Position numbers and translations under genes: made by a program. The notes under the pieces are model-generated. The model was not told the DNA's origin, made no database searches, and saw only the letters and a program-made list of their open reading frames with translations. 38,174 nt of DNA from Bacteroidales bacterium (GTDB lineage: Bacteria > Bacteroidota > Bacteroidia > Bacteroidales > UBA4417): the NCBI GenBank assembly GCA_030654075.1, contig JAURYB010000049.1, forward strand, positions 1 to 38,174. Direction: 5' to 3'. The stretch's first letter is position 1. Every line of letters begins with the position of its first letter. Of this stretch, positions 1 to 8,300 are shown piece after piece.

Positions 1-450
1 GTTGAAGTTTTTCTCTTTATTTTGCATCGAGGTCCATGAAAGCAGGTTTTCCAGAAGCCGTAATGTTGTGTTGACCGAATTATTGGCCATAGTGATATAG
101 GTCTCAATTTCAACCTGATCATTATCATTATAGCTTTCCTGTAACAGATCCAATGCACCGATAATAGACTGAAACGGACTTCGTAAATCGTGTGCCAGCA
201 ACGAAAGGAATTTCGCATTAGTAGCAATAACTTCGGATAGTTTTTCTGTACGTTCTTCAACAAGTTTTTCCAATTGAGCGTTAACTTCTTCCATCTCACT
301 TACCCTCGACAGTAACTGTTTATCGTTAGAATTGTACGGGTTGGTTTTTTCACCGGCAAAATCTGCAAGTTTAAAGTTGCCGTTTTTACCATAAGAGGTT
401 ATATTGACGGATTTCGAATTGTCCATAAAATAAAGTTGTTTGTAATTCAT
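1..450 (-). CDS. Sensor histidine kinase, N-terminal part (runs off left edge)
   Basis: The first 150 codons are visible, read from an ATG at 448-450, and the frame is open to base 1. A coiled-coil-like stretch (about residues 45-75, ending LVEERTEKLSEV) leads into a HisKA dimerisation/phosphoacceptor helix, FLSLLAHDLRSPF, with the likely phosphorylated His at residue 87. No membrane segment or signal peptide is seen, so this is probably a cytoplasmic kinase; the ATP-binding domain lies outside the window. The upstream AraC-type gene stops only 22 bp before this start on the same strand, so the two are likely co-transcribed. What it senses cannot be told from this fragment. Confidence 0.85.
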   Translation of the reverse strand, partial: MNYKQLYFMDNSKSVNITSYGKNGNFKLADFAGEKTNPYNSNDKQLLSRVSEMEEVNAQLEKLVEERTEKLSEVIATNAKFLSLLAHDLRSPFQSIIGALDLLQESYNDNDQVEIETYITMANNSVNTTLRLLENLLSWTSMQNKEKNFN

Positions 451-472
451 AGCTGAAAGATGTGTGTTTACT

Positions 473-1033
473 TTAATTAAGTTCAGGATTAAGTATTCGG
501 GAGTTACGGAGTTGCCTGAAATGGGTAGGTGTAAGGCCGGTTATTCTGCGGAATTGGCTCGACAGTTTTGCCGTATTGCTGTAATGCATCTTTTTTGCAA
601 TTTCGGAAAGCGAGAGATCATCATATACAAGTAACTCCTTAACCCTGGCAATTTTATGACTGATGATGTATTTTTCGATGGTAACTCCTTCAATTTCAGC
701 AAATAGTTTATTTAAGGAAATGAAATTGTCGTCAGCACTCAGGCCAATAAAATCGGTGAAACTGATTTTCAGATCTTCATCTGAATATACCTCCAGTTCT
801 GTAATAGCAATCTTAAGTTTATCAATAAGCTCATTATTCTGATCGTTAATTAACTCAAATCCATGTTTTTTCAAGGCAGCATCAAATTGTGAACGCTGTA
901 AGGAAGTTATTTGTTTCTCTGTATTTACAACTCCTATTCCAACATTATTGTATTGAAATCCGATTTTTTCTATTTCGGATTGCACAATTGTTTTGCAACG
1001 ATCACACACCATATTTTTAATGTAAAGTTTCAT
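473..1033 (-). CDS. AraC-type HTH regulator with HMA-like N-terminal domain
   Basis: A 186-aa protein. Residues 1-70 begin MKLYIKNMVCDRCK and resemble a heavy-metal-associated fold with a CxxC pair (C10, C13). Residues about 115-177 form an AraC-type HTH ending in the usual GLTPTHFRQLR. An in-frame ATG 33 bp upstream (1066) is rejected: a Bacteroidota-like -7 box (TTTG read at 1067-1064) overlaps it, and the 1033 start matches the paralogue at 9382-9951 (MKIYIKYMV). The gene is followed after 22 bp by a histidine kinase, so it may be the output or partner of that signalling pair. Such short AraC proteins are, to my knowledge, common in Bacteroidota. Metal or redox sensing through the cysteines is inference only. 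Confidence 0.85.
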   Translation of the reverse strand: MKLYIKNMVCDRCKTIVQSEIEKIGFQYNNVGIGVVNTEKQITSLQRSQFDAALKKHGFELINDQNNELIDKLKIAITELEVYSDEDLKISFTDFIGLSADDNFISLNKLFAEIEGVTIEKYIISHKIARVKELLVYDDLSLSEIAKKMHYSNTAKLSSQFRRITGLTPTHFRQLRNSRILNPELN

Positions 1034-1063
1034 ACTTGTAATTCTGAACGTTGTTATGAATTT

Positions 1064-1071
1064 CAAAATTT
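1064..1071 (-). promoter_or_regulatory. Putative -7 promoter box of the HMA-like/AraC gene
   Basis: Read on the minus strand this is AAATTTTG, close to the Bacteroidota -7 consensus TAnnTTTG, and it lies about 30 bp before the ATG at 1033. It argues against translation from the ATG at 1066. No copy of the repeated ATGTAAC element is present here. Confidence 0.4.
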
Positions 1072-1128
1072 ACTTCGATGGGTTATTTAAAAGTTATTTT
1101 GCAGCCAGGGTTGTCTTTCTGTTTTTAC

Positions 1129-2424
1129 TTATTTGATACTTTCTGATTCCTTTGCTGGCTGATTGCTTCTGTCATTCGTTTTTTTCTTTTCCTTTGCTTT
1201 AGGCGTTGCTTTTACTTTTTTGGGTTGAACAACTCGTTGCTTTTGCGGAGCAGGTTGTTGCTTTTGCTGAGCAGGTTGTTGCCTTTGCTGAGCAGGTTGT
1301 TGCCTTTGCTGTTGAACAGGTTGTTGCTTTTGCTGTTTCTGCTGGTTTTGCTGTTGCCTCTGCTGATCCTGCTGTTGTTTCTGCTGGTCCTGCTGCCTCT
1401 TTTGCTGATCCTGTTGTTGCTTTTGTTGGTCCTGCTTTTGCTTTTGTTGGTCCTGCTGTTTTACAGGTGGCTTCTGTTTTTGCTGATCTATTTTCTGTTT
1501 TTGTTGTTGCTGCTGTTGTTGAATCTTTTGTTTTCTCTGCTGATCCTGCTGCTGCTGCCTGACATTTTTATTAGCAGGTACAGTTTTCCCCGGTTGAGCA
1601 TTCGTATTTCTTCCCGAAGGTTGTTTCACATCCTGTTTGTTTACTATTCTGGACGGGACAGATTTGCGGCCATTTGTCGTATTTTTTACAACTTCCGGGC
1701 GGTAAATCTGTAACTTTCCCTTATTTAACTTTGCTCCCGGCTTGTTATATTCCTGAACCACAACACTGTTTACGGTTTTACCGGTATTTCTTTGTACATC
1801 GTCCCTGCGCGGCCCCGAAACATAGGTTGTATGGCGGCTATTATCAACATACGTGGTGTTTATTATAGTGGAATTCACAATAATCCGTTGTCTTACACTT
1901 CTGTCGGCGTAGTATCTGTTGAGATTGGTTCTTTGAAAATCCCTGTCGCGTACAAACATCCAGTGTTCATTCTGCATGTTATAGTTATTTCCCAAATAAA
2001 CATTGATACTGATACCTGGCTGCATAGGTGCCCAGCCATAATAGCCTTCGGCCCTTCTCCAAACTACCCACGATGGACCCCATTCCGTATCCGGCACCCA
2101 GAACCACCCTAAATAATCATCATAATCCCATCGGCCATAATGAAATGGCGCCCATCCCCAATCATAATCCGAAACCCAGGTCCAGCCATAATCTGTCATT
2201 ATCCAGTGACCTGCCGTTGAATAGGGTACAAAGTCGGACCCCGCATCCGGAATCCATACATATCCGTAAGCCGGATTGTCCATCCATTGGCCGTAAGGAC
2301 TTAACTGGTCGTAGAAAACCTGGAAACTGATATCGTATTGCTGGGCTGATACCTGTTTTGGCATTATGGCTGATGACAATGCAACTGCCAGTAAAAGTGT
2401 TAAAACTTTGGTTCTTGCTTTCAT
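1129..2424 (-). CDS. Secreted DUF6600-like protein with Q/K-rich tail
   Basis: A 431-aa exported protein. Residues 1-27 form a signal peptide ending VSAQ. Residues about 30-170 carry aromatic repeats of the type YGQWxxxPxYGYVWxP and WGWAPFHYGRW, as in the DUF6600 / YXWGXW family of Bacteroidota secreted proteins. Residues about 270-410 are a low-complexity Q/K/P tail, likely disordered and periplasmic or surface exposed. The gene stands alone and is driven by the shared stress-type promoter at 2512-2577, 87 nt before the ATG. The molecular function is unknown; the context suggests an envelope stress role. The Q-rich codons produce long antisense reading frames that are not genes. Confidence 0.88.
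   Translation of the reverse strand: MKARTKVLTLLLAVALSSAIMPKQVSAQQYDISFQVFYDQLSPYGQWMDNPAYGYVWIPDAGSDFVPYSTAGHWIMTDYGWTWVSDYDWGWAPFHYGRWDYDDYLGWFWVPDTEWGPSWVVWRRAEGYYGWAPMQPGISINVYLGNNYNMQNEHWMFVRDRDFQRTNLNRYYADRSVRQRIIVNSTIINTTYVDNSRHTTYVSGPRRDDVQRNTGKTVNSVVVQEYNKPGAKLNKGKLQIYRPEVVKNTTNGRKSVPSRIVNKQDVKQPSGRNTNAQPGKTVPANKNVRQQQQDQQRKQKIQQQQQQQKQKIDQQKQKPPVKQQDQQKQKQDQQKQQQDQQKRQQDQQKQQQDQQRQQQNQQKQQKQQPVQQQRQQPAQQRQQPAQQKQQPAPQKQRVVQPKKVKATPKAKEKKKTNDRSNQPAKESESIK
1241..1560 (-). repeat. Low-complexity Gln/Lys codon repeat
   Basis: Imperfect tandem copies of CAGCAA/CAGAAA-type codons encode runs such as QQKQKQDQQKQQQDQQK in the tail of the DUF6600-like protein. Unit length varies (5-8 codons), as expected for a repeat that grows and shrinks by slippage or recombination. 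Confidence 0.75.
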
Positions 2425-2511
2425 GTTGTTTTGAATTAATATCTTTTGAATAAGTATGTAAACTGAAAACTGACAATCGGCAGGATTTTATTCAGTGCCG
2501 ATTGCCCAATA

Positions 2512-2577
2512 CAAAAGTATACTGACCTGCTACTGTAAGTATTACATAACTTTAGAAAATAGTTACATAATTCATAC
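2512..2577 (-). promoter_or_regulatory. Shared direct-repeat promoter, copy 1 (DUF6600-like gene)
   Basis: On the minus strand: GTATGAA (2577-2571), distal ATGTAAC (2568-2562), proximal ATGTAAT (2547-2541), then 25 nt to TTTG (2515-2512) inside TATACTTTTG. The repeat pitch is 21 bp. The -7 box matches TAnnTTTG fully. It lies 87 nt before the ATG at 2424. Confidence 0.85.
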
Positions 2578-2726
2578 GTTCTCAAAGTATTATGCTGAAA
2601 TGGCTAATCGTTGAACAGAGTCAGCGCCTGAAGAAAAAACGAAATTATCATGGTTTGAACAGAAAAATCTCCGCTCAATTCAAATAATATAAAAGTGTGT
2701 GATAATAAAATTCAGGATTATTTACA

Positions 2727-3221
2727 TCAATTCAATTGTTTTATCATTTTTCTTCTTGCAACGAAAATCCTGCTCTTTACAGTTCCTATATTCATACTCA
2801 ATGATTCAGCAATTTCTTTATATTTAAATCCTTCCTGGTGCATTTTGAAAGGCAGCTTTAAATCATCATGAAGTGAATTGATAATATTCTCCAGTTCTTT
2901 TGATCTGTAGATGGAAACCGGATCTTCCGAGCCGGAAGCATGAATTTCATTCTGTAATTGCTCTGATTTAGTGTGGTCACTAAAGATATTATAACGAAAC
3001 GAGCGGCGATATTCATTGATATAGGTATTCCTCATAATGGTGCAGATCCAGCCTTTGAAGTTAGTTTCATGAACGTATTTTTCATAATATTTCAAAGCTT
3101 TCAGGAAAGTTTCCTGTACAAGGTCTTTGGCATCATCCTCATTAGTAGTCAAACTGTATGCAAACCTCATCAGAGGCTCCTGAAGGCTGATTAGCTTGTA
3201 TTCAAATTCAATTGCTGTCAT
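2727..3221 (-). CDS. ECF-type RNA polymerase sigma factor
   Basis: A 164-aa sigma-70-family protein of ECF size with only regions 2 and 4. Region 2 (about residues 8-75) includes the core-binding stretch DAKDLVQETFLKALKYYE and the -10 recognition part FKGWICTIMRNTYINEYRR. Region 4 (about 108-162) ends in the HTH YKEIAESLSMNIGTVKSRIF. No anti-sigma factor gene adjoins it. The gene has its own copy of the shared promoter (3263-3328), so it belongs to the regulon and may amplify or relay the stress signal. Whether it reads these promoters itself is open, because their -7 boxes look like those of the housekeeping sigma. Confidence 0.93.
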   Translation of the reverse strand: MTAIEFEYKLISLQEPLMRFAYSLTTNEDDAKDLVQETFLKALKYYEKYVHETNFKGWICTIMRNTYINEYRRSFRYNIFSDHTKSEQLQNEIHASGSEDPVSIYRSKELENIINSLHDDLKLPFKMHQEGFKYKEIAESLSMNIGTVKSRIFVARRKMIKQLN

Positions 3222-3262
3222 GATTATAGATTTTACGTGACATTTAGATTAGTATGAGAATA

Positions 3263-3328
3263 CAAATTTGACAAACTATCAGAGGTTTCGTTTTACATAA
3301 TTTCGATAAAAATTTACATGATTCACAC
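3263..3328 (-). promoter_or_regulatory. Shared direct-repeat promoter, copy 2 (ECF sigma gene)
   Basis: Minus strand: GTGTGAA (3328-3322), distal ATGTAAA (3319-3313), proximal ATGTAAA (3298-3292), 25 nt, TTTG (3266-3263) in TCAAATTTG. It lies 41 nt before the sigma factor ATG. Confidence 0.85.
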
Positions 3329-3505
3329 ATTCAGGCAGGTAATTCATCTCCAGGCAAATTTCACCGAGGGTTTAATCCTTCAGGAAATATAATTTATTGA
3401 TCCTTTTCTAAAGAATAGTTGGTTTAAACGAAGCAATTAAGTAAATTGTAACAAATCTGTGGCTAAAATACCTTTCGAGTAGGCTTATTAGGTATAAGAA
3501 TTTTT

Positions 3506-3522
3506 AGTATAAGAATTATACT
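3506..3522 (-). terminator. AT-rich hairpin at the end of the CsbD-like gene
   Basis: AGTATAA, a 3-nt loop, then TTATACT form a perfect 7-bp stem that overlaps the stop codon of the CsbD-like gene. The run after it on the minus strand is AAAAATTC, not a clean U tract, so it is a weak terminator candidate or an mRNA end-protecting hairpin. Confidence 0.3.
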
Positions 3523-3770
3523 GTTTTCTGCCTGATACGATGATTCCGGTTGTAGTGCCAAAAATTATTAACAGGTGTAATCCGGTAATTCCTGTCGAGT
3601 ATTCCAAACATAACTTCTTTGGTTTTTCGAAGGTTGTATGCTACCATAGTCAGCAAATCCTGCTCAACAGCTTCATGATACTGCAGATCCGCATCTGTAA
3701 GCTCAGGGTATAATTTTCTGATTCTGCCTTGGAGTTCATTCCATTGTTCCGGGGTGAGGATCTCGTCCAT
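3516..3770 (-). CDS. CsbD-like general stress protein
   Basis: An 84-aa protein. Its first half (LTPEQWNELQGRIRKLYPEL, then TDADLQY and the run up to LRKTKEEV-like LRKTKEVM) matches the layout of CsbD-family stress proteins: WNxxxGxxxxxYxxLTDxDLxY followed by a KTKEEV-type end. The last 30 residues (about 55-84) are basic and unlike the core family. It has no signal peptide and is predicted cytoplasmic. Its promoter is copy 3 of the shared element (4003-4068), giving an unusually long leader of about 230 nt. CsbD is controlled by SigB in Bacillus and is a known stress marker; its biochemical role is unknown. Confidence 0.75.
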   Translation of the reverse strand: MDEILTPEQWNELQGRIRKLYPELTDADLQYHEAVEQDLLTMVAYNLRKTKEVMFGILDRNYRITPVNNFWHYNRNHRIRQKTV

Positions 3771-4002
3771 TTTAATTTATTTTTATTGTAAATGAATTAT
3801 AAGTTTGAGTGTAACCGCTCATGATTTACAGAACGATTGGTAAGTTAAAAAGCGTAGTGACCGGGTAGGGGAGAAGCCGTATTTAGTTGTTCAGGTGAGG
3901 TGACAGAACACGCATGTGTTACCTGTTTTAATTGATTAGCATGCTAAATTTAACATGGTTTTAAGTTTTCTTTTTACCTGGTTGAGTGTTTAATAAGTAG
4001 AA

Positions 4003-4068
4003 TAAAAGTAATCCGTATACTAGCTTTACGCATTACATAATTCTGGTTTTGATTTACATAATTCACAC
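4003..4068 (-). promoter_or_regulatory. Shared direct-repeat promoter, copy 3 (CsbD-like gene)
   Basis: Minus strand: GTGTGAA (4068-4062), distal ATGTAAA (4059-4053), proximal ATGTAAT (4038-4032), 25 nt, then TTTA (4006-4003) in TTACTTTTA instead of TTTG. The spacing is identical to the other copies. The nearest downstream gene is the CsbD-like gene, 232 nt away. Confidence 0.75.
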
Positions 4069-4588
4069 TTTATAACTGAGGTTTATTTAGCTCAGGTGAA
4101 TAGTAAGTGGCTTTTTAAATATCATAATAATAGGTTAAAACCCTGCAATTTATTGCAGCAACTTTAGTTTCTGTAAATGTTTACCGCAAAAGCTGCATAA
4201 TGGCCACAAAGCGGTGCAGGGAGACTTCGGCGTGAATTCAGTAGAAGATTGTCAAACAGAGCCGCAAACCTGACTGTTGCAGCCAGGGAATGGATTTTCG
4301 TTTCTCTGCGCTATCTTAGCGTACTTTGTGTTTAAAAAGAATAAAGATTTCATTTTTTATAAAACTTATGGATTTTTAATTCATAGTAGTTTATGAGGTA
4401 AGTTAAAACGATCAGCATCAGTTGCGCGATTGGAATACTAAGAAATAGTCCATCGCTCAGATGATATTCTGACTTTAATAAGGGGGAGATAATTGAGCGT
4501 GTTTAAATCCGGAATTCAACAATTACCTGGAAAATGTTTTAAAAATCGCAGGGTTTAATCAATAATACTATTATTGAAAGAACGTTAT

Positions 4589-4654
4589 AACCGTTACTTT
4601 GAAATGGAGAGGAAAGCGTTACATAATTCCGGTTAATAGTTATATTATTCACAG
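4589..4654 (-). promoter_or_regulatory. Shared promoter element, copy 4, apparently orphaned
   Basis: Minus strand: CTGTGAA (4654-4648), distal ATATAAC (4645-4639), proximal ATGTAAC (4624-4618), but the -7 position (4592-4589) reads GGTT instead of TTTG. No gene follows for about 820 bp. Probably a decayed promoter whose gene has been lost. Confidence 0.55.
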
Positions 4655-4801
4655 ATTTGGTGGGATTGTGGTGATTGAAAGCCGAAACATGGCAAGTAAT
4701 AAATGTATTAATGGGGGTGGCTCAATGTCATCCTGTTAATAAAGAAATAAAAATAAGGACATCTCTTGCTTTGAGACAGCCTCTCGTATATTTTGGCGTA
4801 G

Positions 4802-4869
4802 TAGTTACGGGGTGCCTTAAAGTCGCCCCACCCATGCCGATTAGTTACGGGGTGCCTTAAAGTCACCCC
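4802..4869. repeat. Two-copy direct repeat, 40-bp period, each with an inverted repeat
   Basis: TAGTTACGGGGTGCCTTAAA and the following AGTCxCCCC occur at 4802-4829 and 4842-4869 with one difference (G or A). The second copy folds as CGGGGTG / CACCCCG. It lies directly after the receiver gene on the minus strand and may act as a hairpin terminator or be a small repetitive element. There is no T tract. Confidence 0.7.
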
Positions 4870-4878
4870 GACTTAACA

Positions 4879-5313
4879 CTACATCCTGTCCATATACCAA
4901 TTCAGCGTTTTTTCGATTTTGCGGGTATGGAAAATAGTACTCATCGATTGTTGTAGTCGTATAAAAGCCGTTTCGCTTTTTACTACATAATCCGAAGCTT
5001 TGTGAAGCATACAATCAATAGCCACTTCAATTTTATCCTGCGAGGAAAGCATGATAACAGGAATTTCAGGGTTGAAAGCTTTGATCTTATCCAGGGTAAG
5101 CATCCCGTTCATAGCCGTTTTATCAATGCCATCAAGATAATAATCCAATATAATCACATCCGGATTACGCGATAGATTTGCAACGCAAAGTTCGCCGGTA
5201 GCATAAGTTTCGATGATAAAATCTGCATGTTCCATCAATTCAATTTCCAGTAGTTTCAAATACAAGGCGTCATCGTCGACCAGGAAAATCTTTATCTTTT
5301 TTTCGTTACTCAT
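4879..5313 (-). CDS. Single-domain response regulator (receiver only)
   Basis: A 144-aa REC domain with no output domain. The acidic pocket is D13-D15 (FLVDDDAL), the phosphoacceptor is D57 (VIILDYYLDG), and the conserved Lys is K112 (DYVVKSE). The last 20 residues are a short helix. Its ATG overlaps the stop codon of the hybrid kinase by one base (TGATG), which indicates translational coupling and a shared pathway. It likely receives phosphate from the kinase Hpt domain or acts as a phosphate sink or a protein-interaction output. No DNA-binding domain is present, so gene control would need another partner. Confidence 0.92.
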   Translation of the reverse strand: MSNEKKIKIFLVDDDALYLKLLEIELMEHADFIIETYATGELCVANLSRNPDVIILDYYLDGIDKTAMNGMLTLDKIKAFNPEIPVIMLSSQDKIEVAIDCMLHKASDYVVKSETAFIRLQQSMSTIFHTRKIEKTLNWYMDRM

Positions 5314-8300
5314 CAGTTTGCGTTTTTAATCATTGTGTATTCAGCTTCCAGTTCCACACATGCCTGTGTGCATACGGTGTCAATTTGCAGAACAAGATCA
5401 TATATTCCGTCGGCCTGTTGTTGGTTCTTGGCAAAGTCCTGTACTTTTTTAGCCATATTTTCATAGTCAACGCTAATCCCCATTATGGCGAACGAAGGAA
5501 TTATTTTATGCACAGCTGCATATAGCGAAGCCCAGTCTTTTTCCTTCCAGCTCCTTTTCATCACGCTGATCAGTGGCGGAGTTTGTTCGATATACAGCGA
5601 AATCATTTCCATCATCAATACCGGATTCGATTTGGTGCGTGTAATGAGGTAATGCAGATCGGTGTATTTTAAAACTTTAGTTTCGGCCAGCTCAATCTCT
5701 TGTCCGTTGCGTCCGTTCTGCCCGTTATTTCCATTAACATGCATGGCTTTTTTATATTCACCTACAATTTTGCTGTACAGCAATTTTTCATCCACCGGCT
5801 TGGCGATGTAATCGTTCATCCCTACTTCTTTGCATTTAGCCAGGTCAACGGTGGTTACATCGGCGGTTAATGCAATGATAGGAATGCTTGATTTCATTTC
5901 GTTTCGGATATAATCGGTAGCTTCGAATCCGTTCATTTCGGGCATTTGCAGGTCCATTAATACGACATCAAATTTATTGGATTGCATTTTTTCGATAGCA
6001 ATTTTCCCGTTAGCGGCAACCTCGCACTGGAACCCGAATTCATCCAGTAATGTACGCATCAGCAATTGATTGAGCGCAATATCTTCAACCACCAGAACTT
6101 TAATATCATTAATCTCGGTATCGAATTCAATCAGTTGATTGTCGATGTCGGCATTCGCTTTTGTTTTCAGAAAATCGAGTACAAAGCCAAAGGTTGAGCC
6201 TTCGTTAAGTTTGCTCTCGACCGTAATACTGCCATCCTGAGCTTCGACCAATTGCCTGACAATGGCCAGGCCTAATCCGGTACCTCCGTATAAACGGGAA
6301 GTGCCGCTTGAAGCCTGTTGAAAGTTCTCAAAAATCTTTTCCATTTTATTTGGCGCAATTCCGATGCCGGTATCCTTAACCATAAATTCAATGGTTGCTT
6401 TTGCTTCGTCTTCTTTCAACAACCGAACGCTTACCGTAATTTTACCTGTGTTGGTAAATTTCACCGCATTACTAACCAGGTTTAAAATAATCTGGTGCAA
6501 ACGTACAGGGTCGCCAACCAGCACATCTGGAATATTTGAGTCGTATTCTTTAACCAGTTCTAAATTCTTTTCCCTGATCTTAGGTTCGAACAGGTGAAGC
6601 ATTGCCGAAATAGACATGGCCATTTTGAATGGTGTCCGCTCAAATATCATTTTCCCGGCATCTACTTTTGCCAGGTCGAGTATGTCGTTAATAAGCACGA
6701 TTAAAGCATCACCGCTTAGTTTAATGGCCTGCAGGTATTCTTTCTGTTTTGAGGATGTGTCGGTTTTAAGCAGCACTTTAGTGAAACCGATAATCGCGTT
6801 CATAGGTGTACGGATTTCGTGGCTCATATTCGAAAGGAACTGCTGTTTGGCTTTCACGGCGGTTTCGGCAATCAGTGTGGCACTTTCGGCTTTTATTTTT
6901 GCTTCTTCGGCAATGCCTACCGCCAGTTCGGCAAAAACAATAGCTTCGCTTAATTCGGTCGCAATCCGTTTCTGGTCGGTTATATCCCTGGCAACTATTA
7001 CCACACCCAATACATTTCCTTTATCATCTTTATAAACTGATCCGTTACAAAGTACATCAATTTTTACACCATCAGTAATGGTTAATGGGAAATCGACAAT
7101 AAAACCTTTTGCAAAAATCTCTTTGTAGGCTTCACGTGCTTTATCCGGTTCGGAAAAATAATCAAAAAAGTCGCTTCCGATTATTTCCCGGCGCGATATG
7201 CCCGTAACCCGAACCGTTGCCTCATTCATATCGGTAACTTTTCCTTCAGGGCTAACCGTAAATAATGGATCACGGCTTGCTTCGATCAAACTGAGCGAGT
7301 ATTGAGAAGCTAATTTTAACGAATCAGTGATTGCTTCGAGCTCTACATTTACAATGGATTGTTTTTCCTTTTCGCTGATTTGAAACAGTAGCTCTTTATC
7401 CGCAATTATCAATTCAGCTGCGCGTTTTCCTTTTTCTTCGCCCTGGAAGATAAGTTCTTCGTTGGCAATTATAAGCTCGGCCGCGCGTTTTTCTTTTTCC
7501 TGGTTTTGAAAGAGCAGTTCAGTATTTGCTACTATTAACTCAGCTGCACGTTTTTCCTTTTCCTGGTTCTGAAAGAGAAGCTCTTTGTTGGCAATAAATA
7601 ACTCTGCCGCACGTTTTTCTTTTTCCTCGTTTTGAAAAGCAAGCTCTTTGTTAGCAGTCACTAATTCGGCTGCACGTTTTTCTTTTTCCTCGTTTTGAAA
7701 AGCAAGCTCTTTGTTGGCAGTCACTAATTCGGCTGCACGTTTTTCCTTTTCATCATTTTGAAAGAGAAGTTCTTTGTTAGCAATGAATAACTCAGCCGCC
7801 CGTTTTTCTTTTTCCTCGTTTTGAAAAGCAAGCTCTTTGTTGGCAGTCACTAACTCGGCCGCACGTTTTTCTTTTTCATCATTTTGAAAGAGCAGTTCTT
7901 TATTTGCAACGATTAGCTCTGCTGCGCGTTTTTCTTTTTCATCGTTCTGAAATGCAAGTTCAATGTTGGCAACACTTAATTCCTGCGCCCGTTTTTCTTT
8001 TTCATCGTTATGAAATGCAAGTTCGATATTGGCAACACACAATTCCTGTGCCCGTTTTTCTTTTTCATCGTTTTGAAAGGCAAGTTCCTTGTTTGCATTT
8101 TGTAAATTCATGGCCCATTTTTGCTCCGCAATATCGCGGGCAACAATTACAACTCCAAGCACATTTCCGGCAGCATCTTTATATACCGATCCATTAAATG
8201 AAACATCAGTGAGATTGCCATTCCTGTGACGGAGGGTAAGAGGCTTATCGGCAACAGAGCCTTTTGCAAACACTTCTTCGTAAACTTCCCGTGCTTTCTG

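Larger units (their letters stand above)
3771..4878. other. Gene-poor 1.1 kb region
   Basis: No convincing coding region on either strand. It holds the CsbD leader and promoter copy 3, promoter copy 4 with no gene behind it, a 40-bp-period direct repeat at 4802-4869, and decayed simple sequence around 4183-4336 (CACAAAG and CTTTGTG words). An open frame at 4675-4860 crosses the direct repeat and has no family features. The region looks like the remains of lost genes or elements. Confidence 0.6.

Noticed and set aside
1206..1713. Long plus-strand open frames rich in Leu/Val/Ala
   Set aside because: They are the antisense of the Q/K-rich codon repeat of the DUF6600-like gene; such repeats lack stop codons in several frames.
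4675..4860. Plus-strand frame of 61 codons
   Set aside because: No domain or composition signal; it crosses the two-copy direct repeat and sits beside an orphan promoter copy that faces the other way.
7377..8069. Regular 63-bp repeats as a possible CRISPR array
   Set aside because: Units are contiguous with no spacers and lie in frame in a kinase gene as coiled-coil repeats.
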